A DNA stretch of 64,000 nt from CAYZIB01 sp964478425 (GTDB lineage Bacteria > Bacillota_I > Bacilli_A > Acholeplasmatales > WRBM01). The notes beneath the pieces are model-generated. The model made no database searches, was not told where the DNA came from, and saw nothing but the letters and a program-made list of their open reading frames with translations. The stretch lies in the NCBI GenBank assembly GCA_964478425.1, contig CAYZIB010000003.1:1-64000 (forward strand), written 5' to 3'. Below are positions 8,309 to 16,946 of the stretch, one piece after another. Every line of letters begins with the position of its first letter. The stretch's first letter is position 1. Made by a program: the position numbers and the translations under genes.

Positions 8309-8315
8309 CATTAAT

Positions 8316-8798
8316 ATGGGAAATGAGCTAACTAAAGAAGATATAAAAAATAGTATTGAATATAAGTGGAGAATAGAATTAATAAAAAATCTTTTGTTTA
8401 GTTATTTAATTAATTTACTTGCAACATTACCTATAATGCTTTTTTCTTTAGAATTTGATGATTTATTATTAGCGTTTATAATATGGGTTATATGGAATTT
8501 AATTTTTGGAGTTTTCTTTTTAGCTAATATTTTTTATTATTTGTATAAAAATAAATATTTGTTTAAAAATTATCATAAATTTAAATCTTATATAGTTGTT
8601 TTGGATCATCCATATAATTCTTATTCATATAAAAGATCTACTTATTATACATGTTTAATTGAAGATAATTATATTAAAAAAAATGTTTGCACAAATTCTT
8701 GTTTTTCAAATGATAATATAGAAGAATTTAACAATCAAAAAGTTATTGGATTATATGATGACGTTTTAGAAAAAATTTATGTTATTAAAAAAATATAA
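8316..8798 (+). CDS. Two-helix membrane protein, unknown function
   Basis: It encodes 160 residues and starts 7 bp after the metallo-beta-lactamase gene, using GGGAGTGA (overlapping that gene's stop) as ribosome binding site. The two are probably cotranscribed and functionally linked. Hydrophobic helices lie at about residues 23-48 and 50-76. The remaining 80 residues are a polar domain with Tyr-rich stretches and three cysteines (about 112-128). No family is recognised. A partner or regulator of the upstream hydrolase is a reasonable guess only. Confidence 0.6.
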   Translation: MGNELTKEDIKNSIEYKWRIELIKNLLFSYLINLLATLPIMLFSLEFDDLLLAFIIWVIWNLIFGVFFLANIFYYLYKNKYLFKNYHKFKSYIVVLDHPYNSYSYKRSTYYTCLIEDNYIKKNVCTNSCFSNDNIEEFNNQKVIGLYDDVLEKIYVIKKI

Positions 8799-8832
8799 GT
8801 TCACTTTTATGTGGACTTGTTTTATTTTTAAA
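8797..8832 (+). terminator. Rho-independent terminator
   Basis: The stem AAGTTCAC (8797-8804) / GTGGACTT (8811-8818) has one G-U pair and a 6-nt loop and runs into a T-rich tail. It overlaps the stop codon of the preceding gene. Confidence 0.65.
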
Positions 8833-8882
8833 ATAATATATATATTTATAAAAAAATATGTTAAAATAAATTTGGTGATTTT

Positions 8883-9851
8883 ATGTCTAAAATTAGTATG
8901 ATAGGTTCAGGAAGTTGGGCGATAGCTTTAAGTAGTGTTTTAGCTAATAATAATCATGAAGTATTAGTTTATGCAAGAAGAAAAGAAGAAACTGATTTAT
9001 TAAATAAAGGATATTCTAGTTATTATAAAAATCAAAAATTAAATTTTAAAATAAAAGCTACAAATGATTTTTTAAAAGCTATTAATTTTTCAGATATTAT
9101 TATTATTTCTATTCCGATTGCTACTATATATGATTTATTTAAAGATATAATAAACAAGTATCCAAATAAAATATATGTTGTAACATCTAAAGGATTATAT
9201 AAAGGAAAAAGTATTTCAACTTTATTTTTTAATATAAACCCTAATATAAATTATGGATGTTTATCTGGTCCAAGCTTTGCAAGTGAAGTATTTATTAAAA
9301 AAAATACTGCTATTGTAATTGCTTCTAATAAAATAGAAGTAGCTAAAAATTTACAAGTTTTATTTAATAATAATTATTTTAAAGTTTATACTCAAAATGA
9401 TATAATTGGTGTTGAATATTGTGGGGCAATAAAAAATGTTTTTGCAATAATTTGTGGAATGATTGATGGAAATAATATGGGAACAAACACTAAACATGCA
9501 ATTATTACAAGAGGATTAAATGAAATAAGTAAAGTAATTGAATTTGTTGGTGGAAATCATAATACATTATATGGACTTGCAGGAATAGGAGATATAATGC
9601 TTACATGTAATTCAATGCAAAGTAGGAATTATAGTTATGGATATAATTATAATCAAAATTCAAGTTTAGATTATAACCAAAAAGGAACAATTGAAGGTTT
9701 AAATACAATAAAAGAAATATATGAAATAGCTAAAAACAATAATATTGATATGCCAATTATAAATTCGTTATATAATATATTATTTAAAAACTCAAATATA
9801 GAAGATGAGACAAAAATACTTATGCAAAGAGCAATGAAGGGTGAAAATTAA
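8883..9851 (+). CDS. gpsA: Glycerol-3-phosphate dehydrogenase [NAD(P)+]
   Basis: This cytosolic enzyme reduces dihydroxyacetone phosphate to sn-glycerol 3-phosphate for phospholipid synthesis. The 322 residues match the family length. The Rossmann motif GSGSWAIAL is at the N-terminus, followed by the SGPSFASE, VEYCGAIKN and GLAGIGDIMLTC blocks typical of GpsA. GGTGAT precedes the ATG. A TGTTAAAAT element just upstream is a likely -10 region. The stop codon overlaps the next start by one base, indicating translational coupling with the desulfidase gene. Confidence 0.96.
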   Translation: MSKISMIGSGSWAIALSSVLANNNHEVLVYARRKEETDLLNKGYSSYYKNQKLNFKIKATNDFLKAINFSDIIIISIPIATIYDLFKDIINKYPNKIYVVTSKGLYKGKSISTLFFNINPNINYGCLSGPSFASEVFIKKNTAIVIASNKIEVAKNLQVLFNNNYFKVYTQNDIIGVEYCGAIKNVFAIICGMIDGNNMGTNTKHAIITRGLNEISKVIEFVGGNHNTLYGLAGIGDIMLTCNSMQSRNYSYGYNYNQNSSLDYNQKGTIEGLNTIKEIYEIAKNNNIDMPIINSLYNILFKNSNIEDETKILMQRAMKGEN

Positions 9852-11128
9852 TGTTAGATAAAATAAAATATGATAGTTATATAAAATTATTACATCACGA
9901 ATTAATTCCAGCAATGGGATGTACAGAGCCAATTGCTTTAGCATATTGTGCAACAGTTTTAAAAGATGTTTTAAAATCAATACCTGTTAAAACTAATGCA
10001 TATATTTGTGGAAATATTATAAAAAATGTTAAATCAGTAGTAGTTCCAAAAACTAATGGATTAAAAGGAATAGAAGCAGCGATTTCAGCTGGATATTATG
10101 CAAATATCAAAAATAATAACTTTAGTGTATTAGAAACAATAAAAGAAGAAGATATTATTAAAATATCAGATTATTTAAAATTAGATAATATAAAAGTTAA
10201 TCCTTCAAATAAACCTTATAGATTATATATTGAATTAATTGGATATGATAATTTAAATAATTATGCAAAAGTTATAATAAGTGGAGAACATACTAATATT
10301 TGTTTTATTGAATATAATGGTAAAATAATTTTAAATAAAGATTTAGAAGAAGTTGTAAGTACAAATAAATTAAATAAATTATTAAATGTAAAAGATATAT
10401 TTGAATTTGCTAAAACATGTGATTTGGCATCAGTAAAAGATATTTTAAAACGTCAAATAGATTATAATATGCTTATTGCCAATGAAGGATTAAAAAATAA
10501 TTATGGTGCAAATATTGGTCAAGTTTTAATTGATACATATGGAAAAGATGTAGATGTATTAATTAAAGCATATAGCGCTGCAGCATCTGATGCTAGAATG
10601 AGTGGTTGCAATTTACCTGTTATAATATTATCAGGTAGTGGTAATCAAGGAATAACTGCATCAGTACCAATTTATATATACGCAAAACATTTAAATAAAA
10701 CAGAAGATGAAATGTATAGGGCTTTAATTGTTTCTGATTTAATAACATTAGAACAAAAAAAAGAAATTGGAAGATTATCAGCATTTTGTGGAGCAACATT
10801 AGCAGCAATAGGAGCTGTATCAGGAATTTGTTTTTTAAATGATGGAACAGTTGATGATATCTCAAATACTATATTAAATTCATTAGGAATAATATCTGGA
10901 ATGATTTGTGATGGAGCTAAACCTTCTTGTGCAGCCAAAATTGCTGAAGCATTAGATTCAGCTTTATTAGGGTATCATATGGCAAGACATAAAAAAATTT
11001 TTAAATCTGGAGAAGGAATTATTACATCAACTGTTGAAACTACAATAGAAAATATAGGTAAAATTTCAAAAGATGGAATGAAGAAAACAGATGATGAAAT
11101 TTTAAAAATAATGTGTCAAAAAAAATAA
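9851..11128 (+). CDS. cyuA: L-cysteine desulfidase / L-serine dehydratase-like Fe-S enzyme (UPF0597, CyuA/YhaM family)
   Basis: Family members release pyruvate, ammonia and sulfide from cysteine (or deaminate serine) using an oxygen-sensitive Fe-S cluster. The protein has 425 residues. The diagnostic GCTEPIALAY carries Cys24, and further cysteines at about 313, 353 and 360 (SAFCGATLAA, MICDGAKPSC) are spaced as expected for the cluster ligands. The SGSGNQGITASVP block is also typical. It is translationally coupled to gpsA. Whether cysteine or serine is the true substrate cannot be told from sequence. In an anaerobe it could supply sulfide for Fe-S clusters or pyruvate for nifJ. Confidence 0.88.
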   Translation: MLDKIKYDSYIKLLHHELIPAMGCTEPIALAYCATVLKDVLKSIPVKTNAYICGNIIKNVKSVVVPKTNGLKGIEAAISAGYYANIKNNNFSVLETIKEEDIIKISDYLKLDNIKVNPSNKPYRLYIELIGYDNLNNYAKVIISGEHTNICFIEYNGKIILNKDLEEVVSTNKLNKLLNVKDIFEFAKTCDLASVKDILKRQIDYNMLIANEGLKNNYGANIGQVLIDTYGKDVDVLIKAYSAAASDARMSGCNLPVIILSGSGNQGITASVPIYIYAKHLNKTEDEMYRALIVSDLITLEQKKEIGRLSAFCGATLAAIGAVSGICFLNDGTVDDISNTILNSLGIISGMICDGAKPSCAAKIAEALDSALLGYHMARHKKIFKSGEGIITSTVETTIENIGKISKDGMKKTDDEILKIMCQKK

Positions 11129-11162
11129 GAATTTGCTTTTAATATAAAAAGTGATATAATAT

Positions 11163-11196
11163 AAAATACTTGCGTTTTATACATGAGTATTTTTTA
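11163..11196 (+). terminator. Rho-independent terminator
   Basis: AAAATACT (11163-11170) pairs with AGTATTTT (11186-11193), with two extra wobble pairs inside, and is followed by Ts. It separates cyuA from mntP. Confidence 0.55.
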
Positions 11197-11214
11197 TAAA
11201 AAGAGGTAAAAATA

Positions 11215-11790
11215 ATGTTAATAGAATTTTTTATAAACAGTATTTTATTAGGCATAGGATTAACAATGGATGCATTTAGTGTTTCTATTGCTGACGGATT
11301 AAATGAACCAAATATGAAAAAAAGAAAAATGGTATTAATTTCTTTAACTTTTGCTTTTTTTCAATTTATAATGCCACTTATTGGTTGGACATTTGTACAT
11401 TTTTTAGCTGATAAATTTAAATTGTTTTCAGATATGGTTCCTTATATTGCTTTATTTTTATTGCTTTTTATAGGAATAAAAATGATTTATGATAATTTTA
11501 AAAATGAAGAAGAAAAAATAGATAAAGAATTAACTTTTTTAATTTTGATTATCCAAGGAATAGCAACTTCAATTGACGCTTTATCAGTTGGATTTACGAT
11601 ATCTAATTATTCGTTTTTTTATGCATTAATTGCATGTTTAATCATTTGTGTAATAACGTTTTTATTTTGTATAGTAGGTTTAATTTTTGGTAAAAAAATA
11701 TCAAATAAGTTATCATCTTTTGCTAAAGTTTTAGGTGGTTTAATTTTAATATTTATTGGAATTGAAATATTTTTATCTAATATTTTATAA
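11215..11790 (+). CDS. mntP: Manganese efflux pump MntP
   Basis: It encodes 191 residues with six membrane helices in two related halves, as in the MntP/DUF204 family that exports Mn(II). The conserved acidic signatures are visible in both halves: LTMDAFSVSI (about 20-29) and ATSIDALSVGF (about 116-126). AAAGAGG precedes the ATG. No yybP-ykoY manganese riboswitch is visible in the short leader, although that element commonly precedes this gene elsewhere. Confidence 0.95.
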   Translation: MLIEFFINSILLGIGLTMDAFSVSIADGLNEPNMKKRKMVLISLTFAFFQFIMPLIGWTFVHFLADKFKLFSDMVPYIALFLLLFIGIKMIYDNFKNEEEKIDKELTFLILIIQGIATSIDALSVGFTISNYSFFYALIACLIICVITFLFCIVGLIFGKKISNKLSSFAKVLGGLILIFIGIEIFLSNIL

Positions 11791-11850
11791 TTTAAATATT
11801 ATATATTTGTTTATTTATTGACTTTGTTTTTAATTAGATATATAATTAAT

Positions 11851-12078
11851 AAAGAAAAAAGCTATGAAAAAGAGAGTATAATAAATGAAAATTTAAAGCA
11901 AGTTAGGGTTGATGTGAGCCTAGTAATAAGTAATTTATTAGAAAATCACTTTGGAGCTGCTAATTGAAATTAAGTAAATTTTGCCGGGTTCTTTCCGTTA
12001 TAAAAGAAGCATATGATTGTATGTTAAATGGTGGTTAAACGATTATACTTCGTCCTTTTAATATGGACGAAGTTTTTT
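11851..12078 (+). ncRNA. T-box riboswitch controlling ileS, isoleucine specifier
   Basis: Features appear in the usual order. There is a stem I base with the GAGAG element (11872-11875 region), and an apical region AGGGTTGATGTGAGCCT (11905-11921). The presumed specifier ATC is at 11945-11947, followed by ACTTTGGAGC. A degenerate T-box TGGTGGTTAAACG (12029-12041) carries TGGT, which fits the A discriminator of tRNA-Ile. A strong terminator, ACTTCGTCC (12047-12055) / GGACGAAGT (12065-12073) plus six Ts, closes it. Uncharged tRNA-Ile is expected to stabilise the antiterminator and turn on ileS. Confidence 0.9.
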
Positions 12079-12100
12079 ATTTTAAAAAGGAGTTGAAATA

Positions 12101-15100
12101 ATGATTTATAAAAAAGTTCCTACTGATTTAAAATTTGTAGAAAGAGAACAAGAAACAATTAAATTTTGGCAAGAAAATAAAATTTTCGAAAAAACAATTA
12201 AATTAAGAGAAGATGCTAAAACATATACATTTTATGATGGACCACCAACAGCTAATGGTAAACCACATATAGGACATGTTTTAACAAGAGTTATTAAAGA
12301 TTTAGTCCCAAGATATCATACAATGAAAGGTGAAAATGTATTAAGAAAAGCTGGATGGGATACACATGGTCTTCCTGTTGAATTAGAAGTTGAAAAACTA
12401 TTAGGACTTGACGGTAAAGAACAAATAGAACAATATGGAATTGCACCTTTTATTGATAAATGTCGTGAAAGTGTTTGGAAATATAAAGGAATGTGGGAAG
12501 ATTTCTCTAATACATGTGGTTATTGGGTTGATATGGATGATCCATATATAACATATGATAATAATTATATTGAATCAGTTTGGTGGAGTTTAAAGAAAAT
12601 TTGGGATAAAGGATTATTATATAAAGGATTTAAAATTGTGCCATATTGTCCTAGATGTGGGACACCTTTATCAAGTCATGAAGTTGCTCAAGGATATAAA
12701 GAAGTAAAAGAAAAATCTGCAATTGCTAAATTTAAACTTAAAAATAAAGAAAATGAATTCTTTTTAGCATGGACAACTACCCCATGGACTTTACCATCAA
12801 ATGTTGCGCTTTGTGTTAATGAAAATTATAGTTATGTAAAAATAAAAGTTGAAAATGAATTTTATATTTTAGCTGAAGATTTAATTAGTAGTGTTATTGA
12901 TACTGATTATGAAATCGTAGAAAAGTATTTAGGTAAAGATTTAGAATATATGGAATATGAACCATTATTTAATTTTGCAAAACCTGATAAAAAAGCATAT
13001 TATGTAGTTTTAGATGATTATGTAACATTAACAGATGGTACTGGTATTGTTCATATTGCACCTGCATTTGGTGATGATGACTATAAAGTAAGTAGAAAAT
13101 ATGATTTACCTATTTTAAAACTTGTTAATAGTCGTGGTGAAATGTCAGAAGAAACTCCATGGGCAAATACTTTTTGTAAAAAAGCAGATAAACCAATATT
13201 AGAACAATTAAAACAAGAAAATAAATTGTTTAAAGCTCTTGATTTTACCCATTCATATCCACATTGTTGGAGATGTAATACGCCTTTAATTTATTATGCT
13301 AGAGAATCATGGTTTATTGATATGCCAAAAGTAAAAGATAAATTAATTAAAAATAATCAAAAAGTTAATTGGATTCCAGAAACAATTGGTAGTGGTAGAT
13401 TTGGTGATTGGCTTAAAAATGTTCATGAATGGGGTGTAAGTAGAGATAGATATTGGGGAACTCCATTACCTATATGGGAATGTAGCTGTGGACATAGACA
13501 TGCAATTGGATCTATTGAAGAGTTAAAATCATTATCTAATAATTGTCCAGATAATATCGAATTACATAGACCTTATATTGATAATGTTACTATTAAATGT
13601 AGTAAATGTGGTGGCGAAATGAAAAGGGTAAAAGAAGTTATTGATTGCTGGTATGATTCAGGATCAATGCCTTTTGCTCAATGGCATTATCCATTTGAAA
13701 ATAAAGAAAAATTTGAAAAAACATTCCCTGCTGATTTTATTAGTGAAGGTGTTGACCAAACTAGAGGTTGGTTTTATACATTAATGGCAATTTCAACATT
13801 AATTTTTGATGAAGCTCCTTATAAAAATGTTTTAGTATTAGGACATGTTCAAGATGAATTTGGTCAAAAAATGAGTAAAAGTAAAGGAAATGCAGTTGAT
13901 CCATTTGATGCTTTAAAAACATATGGTGCAGATGCAATTAGATGGTACTTTTATTCAAATAGTGCTCCTTGGCTTCCAAATAAATTTTATGGTGGGGCTG
14001 TTACTGAAGGACAAAGAAAAGTTATGGGTACTTTATGGAATACTTATGCATTTTATGTTTTATATGCTAATATTGATAATTTTGACCCGACTAAATATGA
14101 ATTTGATTTTAATAAATTATCAATAATGGATAAATGGCTTATTTCTAAATTAAATTCAGCTATTAAACAAATTGATGAAAATTTAAGTAGTTATCATATT
14201 CCAGAAGCAACAAGTGTAGTAGAAAAATTTGTTGATGAATTATCAAATTGGTATGTTCGTAGAAGTAGAGAAAGATTCTGGGCTAGTGGGATGGAACAAG
14301 ATAAAATTAATGCATACTTAACTTTATATCACACATTAGTTTTATTTAGTAAAGCAATTTGTCCAATGTTACCATTTATTACAGAACAAATCTATAATAA
14401 TTTAGTTCTTAGTGTAGATCCTAATGCTTTAGAATCAATTCATTTATGTGATTATCCAACAGTTAATGAAAAATATATTAATTTAGATCTTGAAACAAAA
14501 ATGGAAGAAGTATTAGAAATTGTAGTATTAGGAAGAAATGCTAGAAATGCTGCTAATATTAAAAATAGACAACCAATTAAAACAATGTATGTAAAAGCAT
14601 TAGAATTAACTGGTGAATTTTTAGAAATTGTTAAAGAAGAATTAAATATTAAAGAAGTAAAATTTGTTGAAGATGTTTCTAATTTTACTACTTATAAATT
14701 TAAACCTAAATTTGCTTCATTAAAAAATAAATGTGGTAATTTGATTGGAAAAATTCAAAAAGAATTACAAAATATTGATGGATTAAGTGCAATGAATGAA
14801 TTAAATACTACAGGTTATTTAAAATTAGATGGTGTTGATTGTTTGCTTACTAAAGATGATTTTTTAATTGAAACAGAAAAAACTACAGGATATGAAGTTG
14901 TAAGTGATAATGATCTTGTAGTTGTATTAGATACTAATTTAACAAGTGAATTACTAGAAGAAGGTATGGTTAGAGAAATTATATCTAAAGTTCAAACAAT
15001 GAGAAAAGAAGCTAATTTTGAAGTGATGGATCATATAAGTTTATATGTCATGGATAATGAAAAAGTTATTAATATTATTAATAAAAATATTAATTTAATT

Positions 15101-15205
15101 AAACAAGAAGTACTAGCAGATGATATAATATTTAATATGTTATCTGGTTATGAAAAGACATGGAATTTAAATGGTGAAGAAGTAAAATTTGCTGTAAAAA
15201 AATAA
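12101..15205 (+). CDS. ileS: Isoleucyl-tRNA synthetase (type II-like)
   Basis: It charges tRNA-Ile. The 1034 residues include HIGH (56-59), the editing domain with AWTTTPWTLPSN, two cysteine pairs in the catalytic region (CPRCG, CWRC), and KMSKS at about 590-594. The length and the blocks HIGHVLTRVIKD and KMSKSKGN resemble the longer, eukaryote-like IleRS class rather than the roughly 920-residue common bacterial class. It is preceded by a T-box and AAGGAG and followed by a terminator, so it is monocistronic. Confidence 0.96.
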   Translation: MIYKKVPTDLKFVEREQETIKFWQENKIFEKTIKLREDAKTYTFYDGPPTANGKPHIGHVLTRVIKDLVPRYHTMKGENVLRKAGWDTHGLPVELEVEKLLGLDGKEQIEQYGIAPFIDKCRESVWKYKGMWEDFSNTCGYWVDMDDPYITYDNNYIESVWWSLKKIWDKGLLYKGFKIVPYCPRCGTPLSSHEVAQGYKEVKEKSAIAKFKLKNKENEFFLAWTTTPWTLPSNVALCVNENYSYVKIKVENEFYILAEDLISSVIDTDYEIVEKYLGKDLEYMEYEPLFNFAKPDKKAYYVVLDDYVTLTDGTGIVHIAPAFGDDDYKVSRKYDLPILKLVNSRGEMSEETPWANTFCKKADKPILEQLKQENKLFKALDFTHSYPHCWRCNTPLIYYARESWFIDMPKVKDKLIKNNQKVNWIPETIGSGRFGDWLKNVHEWGVSRDRYWGTPLPIWECSCGHRHAIGSIEELKSLSNNCPDNIELHRPYIDNVTIKCSKCGGEMKRVKEVIDCWYDSGSMPFAQWHYPFENKEKFEKTFPADFISEGVDQTRGWFYTLMAISTLIFDEAPYKNVLVLGHVQDEFGQKMSKSKGNAVDPFDALKTYGADAIRWYFYSNSAPWLPNKFYGGAVTEGQRKVMGTLWNTYAFYVLYANIDNFDPTKYEFDFNKLSIMDKWLISKLNSAIKQIDENLSSYHIPEATSVVEKFVDELSNWYVRRSRERFWASGMEQDKINAYLTLYHTLVLFSKAICPMLPFITEQIYNNLVLSVDPNALESIHLCDYPTVNEKYINLDLETKMEEVLEIVVLGRNARNAANIKNRQPIKTMYVKALELTGEFLEIVKEELNIKEVKFVEDVSNFTTYKFKPKFASLKNKCGNLIGKIQKELQNIDGLSAMNELNTTGYLKLDGVDCLLTKDDFLIETEKTTGYEVVSDNDLVVVLDTNLTSELLEEGMVREIISKVQTMRKEANFEVMDHISLYVMDNEKVINIINKNINLIKQEVLADDIIFNMLSGYEKTWNLNGEEVKFAVKK

Positions 15206-15215
15206 ATTTAAAATA

Positions 15216-15246
15216 AAAATACTTTCGTTTGAAAGTATTTTTTTTA
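15216..15246 (+). terminator. Rho-independent terminator after ileS
   Basis: The stem AATACTTTC (15218-15226) / GAAAGTATT (15231-15239) has a GTTT loop and is followed by a long T-run. Confidence 0.8.
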
Positions 15247-15272
15247 TAAAAAAAATAGGTTATTAACCTATT
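15246..15272 (-). terminator. Rho-independent terminator for the tRNA pair
   Basis: Read on the minus strand, AATAGGTT pairs with AACCTATT (15254-15261 / 15265-15272) around a 3-nt loop. The A-run at 15248-15255 supplies the U-tail. Confidence 0.6.
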
Positions 15273-15283
15273 AATATTAGATA

Positions 15284-15360
15284 TGGCGCGCCTGGCAGAG
15301 ATCGAATCCACAACCTTTTGATCCGTAGTCAAACGCTCTATCCAGTTGAGCTACAGGCGC
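15284..15360 (-). tRNA. tRNA-Arg (anticodon ACG)
   Basis: On the minus strand the 77-nt cloverleaf starts GCGCCTG and ends CAGGCGC-G-CCA, with CCA encoded. The D-arm is TAGCTCAACTGGATAGAGC. The anticodon stem TTTGA/TCAAA holds the loop CTACGGA, giving ACG. The T-loop is TTCGATC. Confidence 0.95.
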
Positions 15361-15364
15361 ATAA

Positions 15365-15441
15365 TGGCGGTCTGGACGAGACTTGAACTCGCGATCTCCA
15401 GTGTGACAGACTGACATGTTAACCAACTACACCACCAGACC
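15365..15441 (-). tRNA. tRNA-Asp (anticodon GTC)
   Basis: On the minus strand the 77-nt cloverleaf starts GGTCTGG and ends CCAGACC-G-CCA, with CCA encoded. The anticodon loop CTGTCAC gives GTC, and the T-loop is TTCAAGT. It lies 4 bp from tRNA-Arg and is transcribed first. Confidence 0.95.
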
Positions 15442-15453
15442 AATGCATGTAAT

Positions 15454-15481
15454 ATTATACCATGTTTTTTTTATTTTGCAA
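15454..15481 (-). promoter_or_regulatory. Promoter of the tRNA-Asp/tRNA-Arg unit
   Basis: On the minus strand TTGCAA (15481-15476), a 16-bp spacer and TATAAT (15459-15454) lie 13 bp before the tRNA-Asp 5' end. Confidence 0.65.
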
Positions 15482-15533
15482 TATTTATTTGTATTAAAAG
15501 ATTAATTAGTATATAATTAAATTGGTGATTTAA

Positions 15534-16946
15534 ATGAAAAAGTTTTTAATTATAATTTTATGTTTATTTTTTGTAGGATGTAAAAATAATCCGAGTGATA
15601 AAAATGATGATAAAAATGATGAAAATGATATAATAGATAATAAAGTAGAAACAGTTCCTATAATAAAAATAAATACAGATGAGGCTATAACATCCAAATA
15701 TAATTATGTAAATGGAAAATTTAATTTAGAAGATGATATTATAGAAGAATATAATTTATCTGATATAGATTTAAAAATTAGAAGAAGAGGAAATAGTTCT
15801 AATGGAATGCCCAAAAAATCTTATAGATTAAAATTTAATAAAAAAATAGATTTATTTGGATTTGGAGAAGCAAAAAATTGGGTATTGATTGCTAATTATA
15901 TGGATAGATCATTAATGAGAAATTATTATGCATATACTATGTCTAGTATGATGGAAAATTTAGAATTTACTCCAAGATTAAAATATGTAGAAGTCTATAT
16001 TAATGATGAATATATGGGATTATATACTTTATGTGATCAAATTCAAGCTCATGAAATAAGGGTAGATATTAAAGCTGATTTAGAAAGTTTAGGAGATGAA
16101 ATACCATTTTTTGTTGAATTTGATTATTATACATTTCAATATAAACATAGTTTAGCAGATCCATATTATTACTATGATCATTTTCCAGATGAAGATTTAG
16201 ATAATTTACCTGATGCACCTTTAGAAAATGTTGATTATTTTGTAATTGGTAATAAAGAAAACTATAATTCTAATGTTGGTAAAACTGATTATGGTTATCC
16301 TTTTTCTATGAAATATCCAGAAACATTGACTGAAGTTACAGAAAATCAAGCAAATTATATTAAAAATTATATAAATGAAACTAATTCTGCAATTTTAAAT
16401 AATAAAGATATTGATAAATATATTGATATTAAATCATTTGCTGAATATTTTGCTATTCAAGAATTATTTAAAAATCCAGATATTGGAGTTTCTTCTATTT
16501 ATTATTATAAGAGAAATGGTGAGTTATTAAAAGCAGGTCCAATTTGGGATTTTGATTTATCGGTTGGTAATGCAAAGTATATTCAATATGGATATAATGG
16601 ATTTTTAGCTGATTCAAATAGGGTTAATGATTGGTATGTACATTTAAGATTAAATAAAGAATTTAAAAAAGAATTTGTTAATTGCTTGAATAATATTAAA
16701 GATAATTTATTACCAAAATTAATCAAAGAAGCTGAAAAACAAAAAGAAGTTATAAAAGAAGCATATTATAGAAATTTTAGTAAATGGCAATTATTAGGAA
16801 TATATGATGGCACAAGGGATTGGGCTGCACCTGAAGAGTTAATAAAATTAACAACAATAGATGAACATGTTGATTATATTAATAATTATTTAACTAAAAG
16901 ATGTAAATCATTATTAAAAAGTTTAGAGTTTGGGTATAAACAATGA
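15534..16946 (+). CDS. CotH-family lipoprotein (CotH kinase-like)
   Basis: It encodes 470 residues. A type II signal peptide ends in the lipobox FVGC (Cys16), so it should be a lipid-anchored surface protein. The CotH kinase family blocks are clear: RRRGNSS...PKKSYRLKF, NWVLIANYMDRSLMRN, and later GPIWDFDLSVGN with the metal-binding Asp residues. CotH proteins phosphorylate spore-coat or surface proteins in Bacillus, and many non-spore homologues have unknown targets. The region after the lipobox is Asp/Asn-rich and disordered. The gene overlaps the next start by 4 bp (ATGA). A truncated kinase is unlikely because the blocks are intact. Confidence 0.87.
   Translation: MKKFLIIILCLFFVGCKNNPSDKNDDKNDENDIIDNKVETVPIIKINTDEAITSKYNYVNGKFNLEDDIIEEYNLSDIDLKIRRRGNSSNGMPKKSYRLKFNKKIDLFGFGEAKNWVLIANYMDRSLMRNYYAYTMSSMMENLEFTPRLKYVEVYINDEYMGLYTLCDQIQAHEIRVDIKADLESLGDEIPFFVEFDYYTFQYKHSLADPYYYYDHFPDEDLDNLPDAPLENVDYFVIGNKENYNSNVGKTDYGYPFSMKYPETLTEVTENQANYIKNYINETNSAILNNKDIDKYIDIKSFAEYFAIQELFKNPDIGVSSIYYYKRNGELLKAGPIWDFDLSVGNAKYIQYGYNGFLADSNRVNDWYVHLRLNKEFKKEFVNCLNNIKDNLLPKLIKEAEKQKEVIKEAYYRNFSKWQLLGIYDGTRDWAAPEELIKLTTIDEHVDYINNYLTKRCKSLLKSLEFGYKQ

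Noticed and set aside
10620..10938. Two minus-strand frames inside cyuA
   Set aside because: Shadows of a well-supported plus-strand gene with intact cluster cysteines.
11129..11214. yybP-ykoY manganese riboswitch before mntP
   Set aside because: The leader is too short and lacks the conserved core; only a terminator from the previous gene is visible.
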